Under the pieces are notes generated by a model. That model was not told the origin of the DNA and ran no database searches. It saw only the letters and a list, made by a program, of their open reading frames with translations. This document shows, in pieces, positions 32,513-38,828 of a stretch of DNA of 38,828 nucleotides; position 1 is the first letter of the stretch, and each line of letters begins with the position of its first letter. The stretch covers positions 1-38,828 of the forward strand of contig JAPPOJ010000262.1 of assembly GCA_028817975.1 (NCBI GenBank), in the 5' to 3' direction. Both the position numbers and the translations under genes were made by a program. Source of the stretch: Zetaproteobacteria bacterium. Lineage in GTDB: Bacteria > Bdellovibrionota_B > Oligoflexia > Oligoflexales > Bog-1112.

Positions 32513-33535
32513 TTGAAAGTCGGTTTGGATGTACGTGCATCCACCCGTGTCGATAAGTGGCTCGCAGAAAATGTGTCTGGATATAGCCGATCTCAGATTC
32601 AAAAGATGTTTGCTTCTAAAAATGTCACTATTAATGGCCTAGCCTCTAAGCAAAGAGACCTTGTGTCTGCGGGGGATGTGGTGGAACTCTCTGTCCCCAG
32701 CCGAGAGCGGACCTTTACCCCACTTACTGCTGAGTCTTTAGGTATCCCTATCCTATATGAAGATCGCGACATTCTGGTGATTGCCAAGCCTCCTGGTTTA
32801 CTGGCGCATCCTCCCGAGCAAGATGCCACACTTCCGTCGGTGGCACATTTGGTGTGTGACAAGGCCCTTGAACCTGCAGCTTTGTCTGGGTACGACTTAT
32901 ATCGACCTGGTATTGTCCATCGTCTGGATCAATATACCAGTGGGGTCATGGTGTGTGCGTTGAGTCTACGTGCAAGCGAAAATCTGGCGTTGCAGTTTCG
33001 CCACAAAGTGGCGCAGCGTGTTTACCTCGCTTTGGTATGCGGTAACCCTCAGTGGAACAGATCTGTTTTAAGACATTATCTTTGTCGCAATCCTCACAAT
33101 CGTCGTGGCTTTCAAGCGTTGCCGTTGCACGACCTGTCGCAGCTTGGAGTCCAAGAGCTTGGGGAGGTGGATGGGATTCGCTACCGTATGGCTCTTGGAG
33201 AATATGTCGCGCTATCCAGGTTTGCGCGCAAGTATACACTGGTGCGTGCAAAACTCTACTCAGGCCGTACGCACCAGATTCGTGTGCAGCTCGCTGCAGA
33301 AGGACTTCCCCTCTTCGGTGACCCTCTTTATGGGGTGCGTCAGCAGCCGGCACAACTCTTTGGAACCGAGTTCGTTGCTTTGTGGCGTCATTGCCAGAGG
33401 CAGTTATTGCACGCAGAGCAACTGAAGTTTTTTCACCCGGTGACGGGTAAGAGAATGGAGTTTGAGTATCCCGTCTGGGAGGATATGGCGACGATCTTAA
33501 ACCACTTGCGTCCGTATGGGCTAGGTTTGAGTTGA
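32513..33535 (+). CDS. RluA/RluD-family pseudouridine synthase
   Basis: Isomerises uridine to pseudouridine in rRNA or tRNA. TTG 32513 (340 aa) begins 2 nt after the previous stop, with GGA upstream; the longer GTG 32486 start overlaps the previous gene and lacks a site. An N-terminal S4 RNA-binding domain (RVDKWLAENVSGYSRSQIQK) is followed by the catalytic region with the essential Asp in IVHRLDQYTSGVMV. RLD is kept, while the usual K/E of HRLDKETSG are replaced by Q/Y. The C-terminal motif YSGRTHQIRVQLAAEG is typical. Which uridine is modified cannot be told from sequence; the closest named class is RluD. Confidence 0.88.
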   Translation: MKVGLDVRASTRVDKWLAENVSGYSRSQIQKMFASKNVTINGLASKQRDLVSAGDVVELSVPSRERTFTPLTAESLGIPILYEDRDILVIAKPPGLLAHPPEQDATLPSVAHLVCDKALEPAALSGYDLYRPGIVHRLDQYTSGVMVCALSLRASENLALQFRHKVAQRVYLALVCGNPQWNRSVLRHYLCRNPHNRRGFQALPLHDLSQLGVQELGEVDGIRYRMALGEYVALSRFARKYTLVRAKLYSGRTHQIRVQLAAEGLPLFGDPLYGVRQQPAQLFGTEFVALWRHCQRQLLHAEQLKFFHPVTGKRMEFEYPVWEDMATILNHLRPYGLGLS

Positions 33536-33551
33536 GGAAACTTTGGGTATC

Positions 33552-33579
33552 TTAAAACCCCCTTTATCTTGTGTATTAT
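33552..33579 (+). promoter_or_regulatory. Weak promoter candidate before the L,D-transpeptidase gene
   Basis: TTAAAA (33552-33557) and TATTAT (33574-33579) are separated by 16 nt, 47 nt before ATG 33626. The -10 is good and the -35 is poor. Confidence 0.3.
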
Positions 33580-33625
33580 GGAAGTCGGAGGTTGAACCTA
33601 AATGTTGTCCTCTTGGAGTGAATAA

Positions 33626-34639
33626 ATGAAAGCACACGGTACCTTTCCTATACGTACTCATTTAATTTGCCTGGCATGGTGGGCCTTCGCACAGCCCTAT
33701 GCTGTGGTGTATGGGGTAGAAGCTGTAAAGGCCGCCGCTAACAGGGGGATTGTGCACTTAAAAATTGATAAAGTAAAGCTTCAAGCCAAGCTTGAGTTTT
33801 TGCCGAGTTTAGAGCATCCCTTTCAGGTTGTGAAAGAGTACCCTGTTGCCATTGGACGAGGGGTTGGGGATAAGACCCGTGAAGGTGATTTGAAAACTCC
33901 CGAAGGGATTTATTTTACCGATGTGCAACTTTCGACCAAACACATGAACCCTAAGAAGTATGGACCTTTGGCCATTCCACTTAATTTTCCCAACCCTCTG
34001 GACCGAGCTTATGGCAAGACGGGCTCAGGGATCTGGTTGCATGGGGCGGGGGATGACGCGCGGATGGAGAAAAAGCAAGTCACGGAAGGCTGTGTTGCCT
34101 TTTACAACTCCGATATTGTGGAGGTGGCTCCTTTTGTGGTGCCAGGTTCAACCGTGGTCTCGATTACCACTCGCCCAGAGCTGGTGAATGTGGCCGTGGA
34201 TCGAGCAGCTGTGGCTCAGGCTACGATGGATTGGCTGCTGCATTGGCAAGACAGAGATATCTCTGCATACATAGGTCACTACTCGGAGCACTTTAGGTTT
34301 CGTGGTCAAGGTAAGCTCGCTTACAAGGCTTATAAGAACTCGGTCTTTCGGCGCTATAAGGTCATGCATGTGCGTATGGAAGACATACGTATTATTACGC
34401 ATCCGAAGTATGCGATTTCTATTATGAATCAAGATTTTTCGGGAGACCGCAAATATTTTTCGAAGGGCCGTAAGGTGCTGTACTGGGTGCGTGAACGCGG
34501 AGAATGGAAGATTTTACAAGAAGACTTTAGCCGCCGTAAGTACCAGCTGCTGTCGCGTATGGACGTCTTGCGTCTGTCTCATAAGGAGATCGCATCGAGC
34601 GCTCACTCCTGTACCCGTGGAGACGACTCTTGTGGTTAA
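33626..34639 (+). CDS. Csd6-like L,D-transpeptidase / carboxypeptidase with NTF2-like domain
   Basis: Periplasmic YkuD-family enzyme, 337 aa, with an N-terminal signal (HLICLAWWAFAQPYAVVYG). The catalytic core includes TREGDLKTPEGIYFT, GSGIWLHGAGDD and the nucleophile motif VTEGCVAFYN (Cys within residues about 150-160). The C-terminal half (YSEHFRFRGQGKLAYKAYKN ... EWKILQEDF) matches the NTF2-like domain of the Csd6 family, which in Helicobacter trims tetrapeptides as an L,D-carboxypeptidase and affects cell shape. Either crosslinking or trimming is possible here. A weak promoter-like TTAAAA-16-TATTAT lies at 33552-33579. It is convergent with the DsbA-type gene (26-bp gap). Confidence 0.87.
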   Translation: MKAHGTFPIRTHLICLAWWAFAQPYAVVYGVEAVKAAANRGIVHLKIDKVKLQAKLEFLPSLEHPFQVVKEYPVAIGRGVGDKTREGDLKTPEGIYFTDVQLSTKHMNPKKYGPLAIPLNFPNPLDRAYGKTGSGIWLHGAGDDARMEKKQVTEGCVAFYNSDIVEVAPFVVPGSTVVSITTRPELVNVAVDRAAVAQATMDWLLHWQDRDISAYIGHYSEHFRFRGQGKLAYKAYKNSVFRRYKVMHVRMEDIRIITHPKYAISIMNQDFSGDRKYFSKGRKVLYWVRERGEWKILQEDFSRRKYQLLSRMDVLRLSHKEIASSAHSCTRGDDSCG

Positions 34640-34665
34640 GGTTAAAGGATGTTGGGCAGGCAGGT

Positions 34666-35652
34666 TTATGGAGTTGCAAGAGCTTCATCCAGAGCTTTAC
34701 GTAGCTGTGCCTTGCCATATCCGTCGACGACAGGTGCGCCATTGATAAATATTGCCGGTGTTCCGCGCACGCCGATACGAATGCCCTCTTCCCGTGATTG
34801 GTTGACCATCTCGGCTGTTTCTTTGGCCTTGAGGCAGGAAGCAAATTTTTTCCGGTTAAGTTTGAGCTTCTGAGCTATTTCTGTCGGGGAATTGAGATTA
34901 AGCTTGGGTTGTTGTTCAAAGGCTTCATAGTGAAACTCCCAAAACTTATCCTGTTTCCAAGCGCAGAGAGCCCCTTTTGCCACCTCTGCAGAGACCCCAG
35001 CGGCACTGAGGGTATAGTCCATAAAAGTGAACTTAACTCGATCCTTGTACTCGGCGGCTATTTCTTTCAGTACCCCGGCAGCTTGCTTGCAATACTGGCA
35101 CCTGTAATCGGCAAATTCTACCAGCTCTACTTTGGCGCTCGGATTCCCCTTAAACGGGCGATTTTGAGTGTTGATATCTAGAGTCAGTGCTGTTGGCTTT
35201 TGGATAAAGAGGGAAAACTTATGTTTGGTTTTTAACTCTTCGATAAATTGGTCGCGGCTTTCCTCGAACTTGCTTTGCTGGAGGAATTGAGTAATATCTT
35301 TCTTGATGGAAGCATAATCGCGTCCACCTAGCTTTTGTCTATTTTCTTCATACCAAGCCTTGGCTTCTTTTTCGGACACCTTAATCTGGAATAGAGAAAT
35401 GGCCACCTCTTCACGCTCTTTGCCTGTTTTTTTTGCTTCTTCGTTAAGGTAGGATTCGAGGATTTCGCTGTTGACGATGCGGTTAATTTGATCGTAATAG
35501 TCTTTTTGAGCTTTAAATAGATCTTGCTTGGATGCGGGAGACAGCTCTTCATAGCGGACGTTTTTTCCCCCGAAAGAGTAGAGATTTTCTTCCCCGAAAC
35601 AGGTGTAGGAGGTGATGCCGACCATAATGGCGGTGAGTATTTTGAGGTTCAA
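34666..35652 (-). CDS. Periplasmic DsbA-type thiol oxidoreductase with SurA-like N-terminal region
   Basis: The 328-aa product starts at TTG 35652, preceded by AAGGAG (35658-35663) 5 nt upstream. It begins with a signal sequence (ILTAIMVGITSYTCFGE). Residues about 25-145 form a charged helical region resembling the SurA-type N-domain (IVNSEILESYLNEEAKKTGK). The C-terminal thioredoxin-fold domain has the redox motif CQYC in FADYRCQYCKQAAGVL and the cis-Pro loop VRGTPAIFIN. Two further cysteines occur in the helical insert (GALCAWKQD, FASCLKAKE). It likely acts as an oxidase or isomerase of exported proteins. It is 19 nt downstream of the proline dehydrogenase gene, on the same strand. Confidence 0.85.
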   Translation of the reverse strand: MNLKILTAIMVGITSYTCFGEENLYSFGGKNVRYEELSPASKQDLFKAQKDYYDQINRIVNSEILESYLNEEAKKTGKEREEVAISLFQIKVSEKEAKAWYEENRQKLGGRDYASIKKDITQFLQQSKFEESRDQFIEELKTKHKFSLFIQKPTALTLDINTQNRPFKGNPSAKVELVEFADYRCQYCKQAAGVLKEIAAEYKDRVKFTFMDYTLSAAGVSAEVAKGALCAWKQDKFWEFHYEAFEQQPKLNLNSPTEIAQKLKLNRKKFASCLKAKETAEMVNQSREEGIRIGVRGTPAIFINGAPVVDGYGKAQLRKALDEALATP

Positions 35653-35671
35653 GGTTTCTCCTTTCAGGTGA

Positions 35672-36898
35672 TTAGTGCATTGCTGTGGTCTTGAACATGC
35701 GCCGACGTATTTCCTTACCTAAGCTTAGCCTTTCCAGGTAAGCGTGTTTGCTGGCAGAGCTGTTCTCTTCCGCGCGGCGCAACAGGTAGGGGATCGCATG
35801 TTGTACAGGGCCGTATGGGACAAACTTAACCACGTTGGCTCCTCGTTTAGATAGATTGTAGCTTATCTCGTCACACATGCCGAAGAGTTGAGAGAAACAA
35901 ACCCGGTCGAGCAGGTGTTTCTCTTTTCCTTGCAAGTAAGCTTGCTCGATGGACTGCTCGTTGTGTGTCCCTAAAAAAAGGTGCACGGGTGTGGGGAACT
36001 CTAGGCAAGTTGAGATTGCTTGATCAAAAGCGTCGTCGGTTTGTTGCTTGGTAGGAAAGATCGGGGATGGTATGCCCCTTTGTACTGCATGTAAGTTTTC
36101 TTCTTCCATGTAGGCACCGCGTACAAGTTTGATGCCGATGTGCACATTTTTTTGGCTTAGTTGTTCTAGAAAGCTTTTGAGATATGCGGGGCGATCATGG
36201 CGATACATTTGTATGGTCTGGTAGACCGTAGGATAGTTGATATTGTACTGTGTCATCAACTGCTCCACGAAATGGTCAATCGCGGGTTGTACCCATGAGT
36301 GTTCGGCATCGATTAAGACGGAGACTGATTTTGCGAGTGCGTATTCTAAAATGTTGTGCAATGCCTGCTGAGAAAGGTGAAGGTGCTCTTGTTCTGTGGG
36401 GGTAAGGCTTTGATGTGTAGAGAGTTGTTGCAGAGTTTTGGGGGGAATCACTGCAGAAAGCTTAACCACCACAAACTTTTTGTACTGTGCGTGAGCTGCA
36501 TCGATTGCTTTGAGTAGCTCATGGGAAAATTCTTCAAGGCCAGTAAGTGCATGGACTCCCTCAATGGCATAGTCAAATGCGGCACACATGCCACGGGGAA
36601 GGTCGGTGTGAAATCGTTGGATGGCTGTTTCAATCGTCTCTCCGCCGCAAAAGTGATAATGCATGGACCCTGAGACGGGAGCGTGCATAAAGTGGGGGAG
36701 GTGGAGTGCGCGTTTCATCATGGAGATTCCTGCTTTGGCTAAAACAGGGTGGGAAAGAGCCCATAAGAGGACGTATTTTTGGATGAGCTGTGTCCATGAG
36801 TGTTGCTGGTAAACCTCTGGATAAGAAAGTTTAGGGGCTAAGTGGTGGGGTCGACGAGGTGGCATGAGGTCAGATCTATGTCTTTGAGAGCACTGCAT
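35672..36898 (-). CDS. Proline dehydrogenase
   Basis: Monofunctional flavoenzyme oxidising proline to pyrroline-5-carboxylate and passing electrons to quinone at the membrane. The 408-aa beta/alpha-barrel protein has the family motifs IGIKLVRGAYMEEE, CFSQLFGMCDEIS, VKFVPYGPV and the Arg pair in YLLRRAEENSS. It is not fused to a dehydrogenase domain as in PutA; the P5C dehydrogenase partner is not adjacent. GGAG (minus strand, 36907-36910) stands 8 nt before ATG 36898. Electrons would feed the quinol pool used by ACIII. It probably forms a transcript with the DsbA-type gene downstream, although no functional link is apparent. Confidence 0.9.
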   Translation of the reverse strand: MQCSQRHRSDLMPPRRPHHLAPKLSYPEVYQQHSWTQLIQKYVLLWALSHPVLAKAGISMMKRALHLPHFMHAPVSGSMHYHFCGGETIETAIQRFHTDLPRGMCAAFDYAIEGVHALTGLEEFSHELLKAIDAAHAQYKKFVVVKLSAVIPPKTLQQLSTHQSLTPTEQEHLHLSQQALHNILEYALAKSVSVLIDAEHSWVQPAIDHFVEQLMTQYNINYPTVYQTIQMYRHDRPAYLKSFLEQLSQKNVHIGIKLVRGAYMEEENLHAVQRGIPSPIFPTKQQTDDAFDQAISTCLEFPTPVHLFLGTHNEQSIEQAYLQGKEKHLLDRVCFSQLFGMCDEISYNLSKRGANVVKFVPYGPVQHAIPYLLRRAEENSSASKHAYLERLSLGKEIRRRMFKTTAMH

Positions 36899-36946
36899 GT
36901 GTATATCTCCAAAAGGTCGATGATTACCCGTTTGTTGACTTTACAC

Positions 36947-37588
36947 TTAGAGCCGGCTCTCTGTCCATGGTCGATAGAGTTCGTGGGAAATTTTGAGAGA
37001 CTCTAGGATTCTGCCCACGCAGAAATCGACGGTATCTAAGATCGTTTGGGGATGATGATAAAATCCGGGCATCATAGGAATGAGATGTGCACCGGCTTGG
37101 GAGAGTTCGAGCATGTTGCGTAGGTGAATGGTGTTAAAAGGTGATTCGCGTGGGCAGACAAGGAGCGGTCTTTTTTGTTTGAGCATCACGTCTGCAGCTC
37201 TTTCAATTAAGTTGGCAGAGACTCCATGCGCAATACGGCCAATCGTGCCCATGGAGCTTGGGACGATCACCATATGTGTGGCTGCAGCTGTTCCGCTGGC
37301 CACAGGGGTAAATAGGTCGTCATTACGAAACAGGCGGATATTGGTTGTTTTTTCAGTTTCGGCAGGATTTCTAAGTGCATCCAATAAAATCCGGCTGGGG
37401 ACTTTACAGCACCTTTTAGGGTTGAGTTCAAACTGAGCCACAGCCTTGCCTGCATCCGTGAAGCATAAGTATATACGTGAGACTTTGGGAATAAGCTGTG
37501 CGATCAGCCTCTCTGCAATTAAAGTTCCTGAAGCTCCGGTGATTCCAACAAGCACCCTGGATGTGTTTTGCTCGGAAAGTTGGTTCAA
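36947..37588 (-). CDS. ubiX: Flavin prenyltransferase UbiX
   Basis: Makes prenylated FMN, the cofactor for UbiD-type decarboxylases in ubiquinone or menaquinone synthesis. I place the start at TTG 37588 (213 aa), because GGAG (37595-37598) lies 6 nt upstream; the in-frame TTG at 37600 overlaps that GGAG. Motifs are VGITGASG near the N-terminus (FMN phosphate loop), VPSSMGTIGRIAHGVSANLI, and PLLVCPRESPFNTIHLRNML (substrate and phosphate-binding Arg/Glu). No ubiD is in the window. It is divergent from the yadG-like gene. Confidence 0.92.
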   Translation of the reverse strand: MNQLSEQNTSRVLVGITGASGTLIAERLIAQLIPKVSRIYLCFTDAGKAVAQFELNPKRCCKVPSRILLDALRNPAETEKTTNIRLFRNDDLFTPVASGTAAATHMVIVPSSMGTIGRIAHGVSANLIERAADVMLKQKRPLLVCPRESPFNTIHLRNMLELSQAGAHLIPMMPGFYHHPQTILDTVDFCVGRILESLKISHELYRPWTESRL

Positions 37589-37662
37589 TCTATACTCCAA
37601 ATAAGTTATCTTTAGTCCTATTGACAGTTGCTGTAACCTTAACGGAATGGATTAAATCTGCA

Positions 37663-38598
37663 ATGAGTAAATTACAGGCGCTTCAAGTTTCAAATTTGAA
37701 GAAAACATATACGGGAGGGTTTGAAGCCCTGAAAGGATTGAATTTTAGTATTGATCAGGGAGACTTTTTTGCGTTATTAGGCCCAAATGGTGCGGGTAAG
37801 TCGACGACGATAGGCATTTTGTCTAGCTTGGTCAACAAAACCTCGGGCACAGTGAAGGTTTTTGGACATGACTTGGATGAAGATCCTATTGCTGTCAAAC
37901 GTTGTATTGGCCTTGTCCCTCAGGAATTTAATTTTAGTATCTTTGAACGGGTTCAAGATATTTTGAAACAACAGGCGGGTTACTACGGCCTCTCACGCCA
38001 TGCCGCAGAGCAAGGTGCGGAAAAATATTTGAAGTTGTTAGAGTTATACGATAAGAGGCATGAGCAATCTAAAAACCTTTCTGGAGGCATGAAAAGGCGG
38101 TTGATGATTGCACGGGCGATGATTCATGAGCCTAAACTATTGATCTTGGATGAACCTACAGCCGGGGTTGATGTCGAAATTCGCCATTCCATGTGGAAGT
38201 TTATCCGTTCGATTAATCGCCAGGGAACAACGGTCATTTTGACCACGCACTATTTAGAAGAAGTTGAGCAGTTATGCAAAAATGTTGCCATTATTGATAA
38301 AGGAGACTTGTTGTTTAACTCTTCTTTGAAGGATTTGTTAAGCCACACAGATCGACAGACATTTGTGCTGGATATTGCGGGGGGAGATATGAGTGCTTTG
38401 GATGCGCTTGATCATGTCCAGTGGCGTCAGGTGGAAGGGGGCTTTATCGAAGTTGAAATTGAGAAAGGTACCTCTTTGAATACCTTGTTTGCTTTTTTAA
38501 CGCAACATCATATTGAAGTACGGTCCATGCGTACCAAAAATAATCGTGTGGAGTCCTTATTTATGGACTTGATTCGACAGGGAGGAAATAAAGAGTGA
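37663..38598 (+). CDS. yadG: ABC-2 type transporter ATPase, YadG-like
   Basis: ATPase of an efflux or envelope ABC-2 exporter, 311 aa, close to the 308 aa of E. coli YadG. ATG 37663 begins MSKLQALQV; an open frame extends upstream to 37561 but overlaps the ubiX 5' end and looks non-coding. Motifs are Walker A LLGPNGAGKSTTIG, Q-loop GLVPQEFNFSIFE, signature LSGGMKRR, Walker B LLILDEPTAGVD and switch LTTHYLEEVEQLC. The YadG-specific C-terminal part (VRSMRTKNNRVESLFMDL) is also present. A TTGACA at 37621 could be a -35 element, but no good -10 follows. It overlaps the permease gene by 4 bp. Confidence 0.92.
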   Translation: MSKLQALQVSNLKKTYTGGFEALKGLNFSIDQGDFFALLGPNGAGKSTTIGILSSLVNKTSGTVKVFGHDLDEDPIAVKRCIGLVPQEFNFSIFERVQDILKQQAGYYGLSRHAAEQGAEKYLKLLELYDKRHEQSKNLSGGMKRRLMIARAMIHEPKLLILDEPTAGVDVEIRHSMWKFIRSINRQGTTVILTTHYLEEVEQLCKNVAIIDKGDLLFNSSLKDLLSHTDRQTFVLDIAGGDMSALDALDHVQWRQVEGGFIEVEIEKGTSLNTLFAFLTQHHIEVRSMRTKNNRVESLFMDLIRQGGNKE

Positions 38599-38828
38599 GT
38601 TTTGTCGAACAGTTTGCGGCTTTAGAGACCATTGTACGCAAAGAAATTCGTCGCTTTTTGCGGATATGGGTTCAAACCATTGTTCCGCCAGCGATTACGA
38701 TTACCTTATATTTTGTTATTTTTGGTAAGTTGATTGGACGTCAAATAGCAGACATTGATGGGTTTACTTACATGCAGTTCATTGTCCCTGGTTTGACCAT
38801 GATGAGTGTGATTACTAACTCTTATATG
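38595..38828 (+). CDS. yadH: ABC-2 type permease, YadH-like (partial, cut by window end)
   Basis: Translating from GTG 38595 gives 78 residues with no stop before the window ends. The start overlaps the yadG stop (GTGA), and GGAGG (38581-38585) lies 9 nt upstream. The visible part includes KEIRRFLRIWVQTIVPPAIT, TLYFVIFGKLIGRQIADI and FTYMQFIVPGLTMMSVIT, closely matching the N-terminus of E. coli-type YadH, with its first two membrane helices. It is the membrane partner of the preceding ATPase. The substrate is unknown. Confidence 0.9.
   Translation, partial: MSFVEQFAALETIVRKEIRRFLRIWVQTIVPPAITITLYFVIFGKLIGRQIADIDGFTYMQFIVPGLTMMSVITNSYM

Noticed and set aside
37561-37662. N-terminal extension of the yadG frame
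   Set aside because: It overlaps the ubiX 5' end, is not part of the family, and ATG 37663 matches the known YadG N-terminus.
1-38828. Mobile elements, CRISPR arrays, tRNA or rRNA genes
   Set aside because: I saw no transposase, integrase, regular repeat-spacer array, or tRNA/rRNA-like sequence anywhere in the window.

Overview
The window is a densely packed bacterial chromosome segment. It holds about thirty genes and shows no rRNA, tRNA, CRISPR array, insertion sequence or phage gene. Base composition is moderate and even by eye. The organism is a Gram-negative, respiring bacterium: it has a lipoprotein transferase, a periplasmic thiol oxidoreductase, a murein-trimming L,D-transpeptidase and an alternative complex III. 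The mix of ACIII, GTP-type PEP carboxykinase, a receiver-TPR protein, a PilZ protein, GYF-like proteins, a PP2C phosphatase, and a MinD-like ATPase beside a J-like/HTH protein is what I would expect in the former Deltaproteobacteria (Bdellovibrionota/Oligoflexia or Myxococcota). That placement is inference from gene content. Two genes look imported by memory of family sequences: a Firmicutes-type murG and a gammaproteobacterial-type yadGH pair.

Layout. 1-5.9 kb: an unusual DNA-binding protein (alpha-CTD-like helix-hairpin, sigma region 4-like HTH, winged-helix-like modules) converges on the uvrB-uvrC excision repair operon. 6.2-14.0 kb: a complete actABCDEF operon for alternative complex III, oxidising quinol and reducing a periplasmic cytochrome c or copper protein. 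14.0-18.6 kb: a TPR protein with a degenerate receiver domain, GTP-dependent PEP carboxykinase and a BrnQ branched-chain amino acid carrier. 18.6-20.1 kb: a small Cys-rich exported protein, then a PP2C phosphatase translationally coupled to a tail-anchored GYF-like protein. 20.5-23.6 kb: two dipeptide/oligopeptide ABC ATPases and murG. 23.6-28.3 kb: a divergent aldehyde dehydrogenase, a GYF-domain membrane protein, and a PilZ - polytopic membrane protein - lgt series. 28.7-33.5 kb: soluble transhydrogenase, then divergently a MinD-like ATPase, a J-like/HTH protein and an RluD-type pseudouridine synthase. 33.6-38.8 kb: a Csd6-like L,D-transpeptidase, a DsbA-type protein behind proline dehydrogenase, UbiX, and a yadG-yadH ABC exporter cut by the window end.

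How the parts fit. Proline and branched-chain amino acid use, peptide uptake and PEPCK suggest an amino-acid-fed metabolism whose electrons enter a quinol pool drained by ACIII. MurG, Lgt and the L,D-transpeptidase serve the envelope. The PP2C, PilZ, receiver-TPR and MinD/HTH proteins are signalling or spatial-regulation genes without obvious dedicated partners here.

Notable general traits: frequent TTG starts supported by well-placed Shine-Dalgarno sequences, and convergent gene pairs whose stop codons overlap or abut. The best candidates for undescribed biology are the alpha-CTD/sigma-4-like protein, the aldehyde dehydrogenase homologue lacking several active-site residues, the PP2C-GYF pair with its Cys-rich neighbour, and the MinD/J-like-HTH pair.
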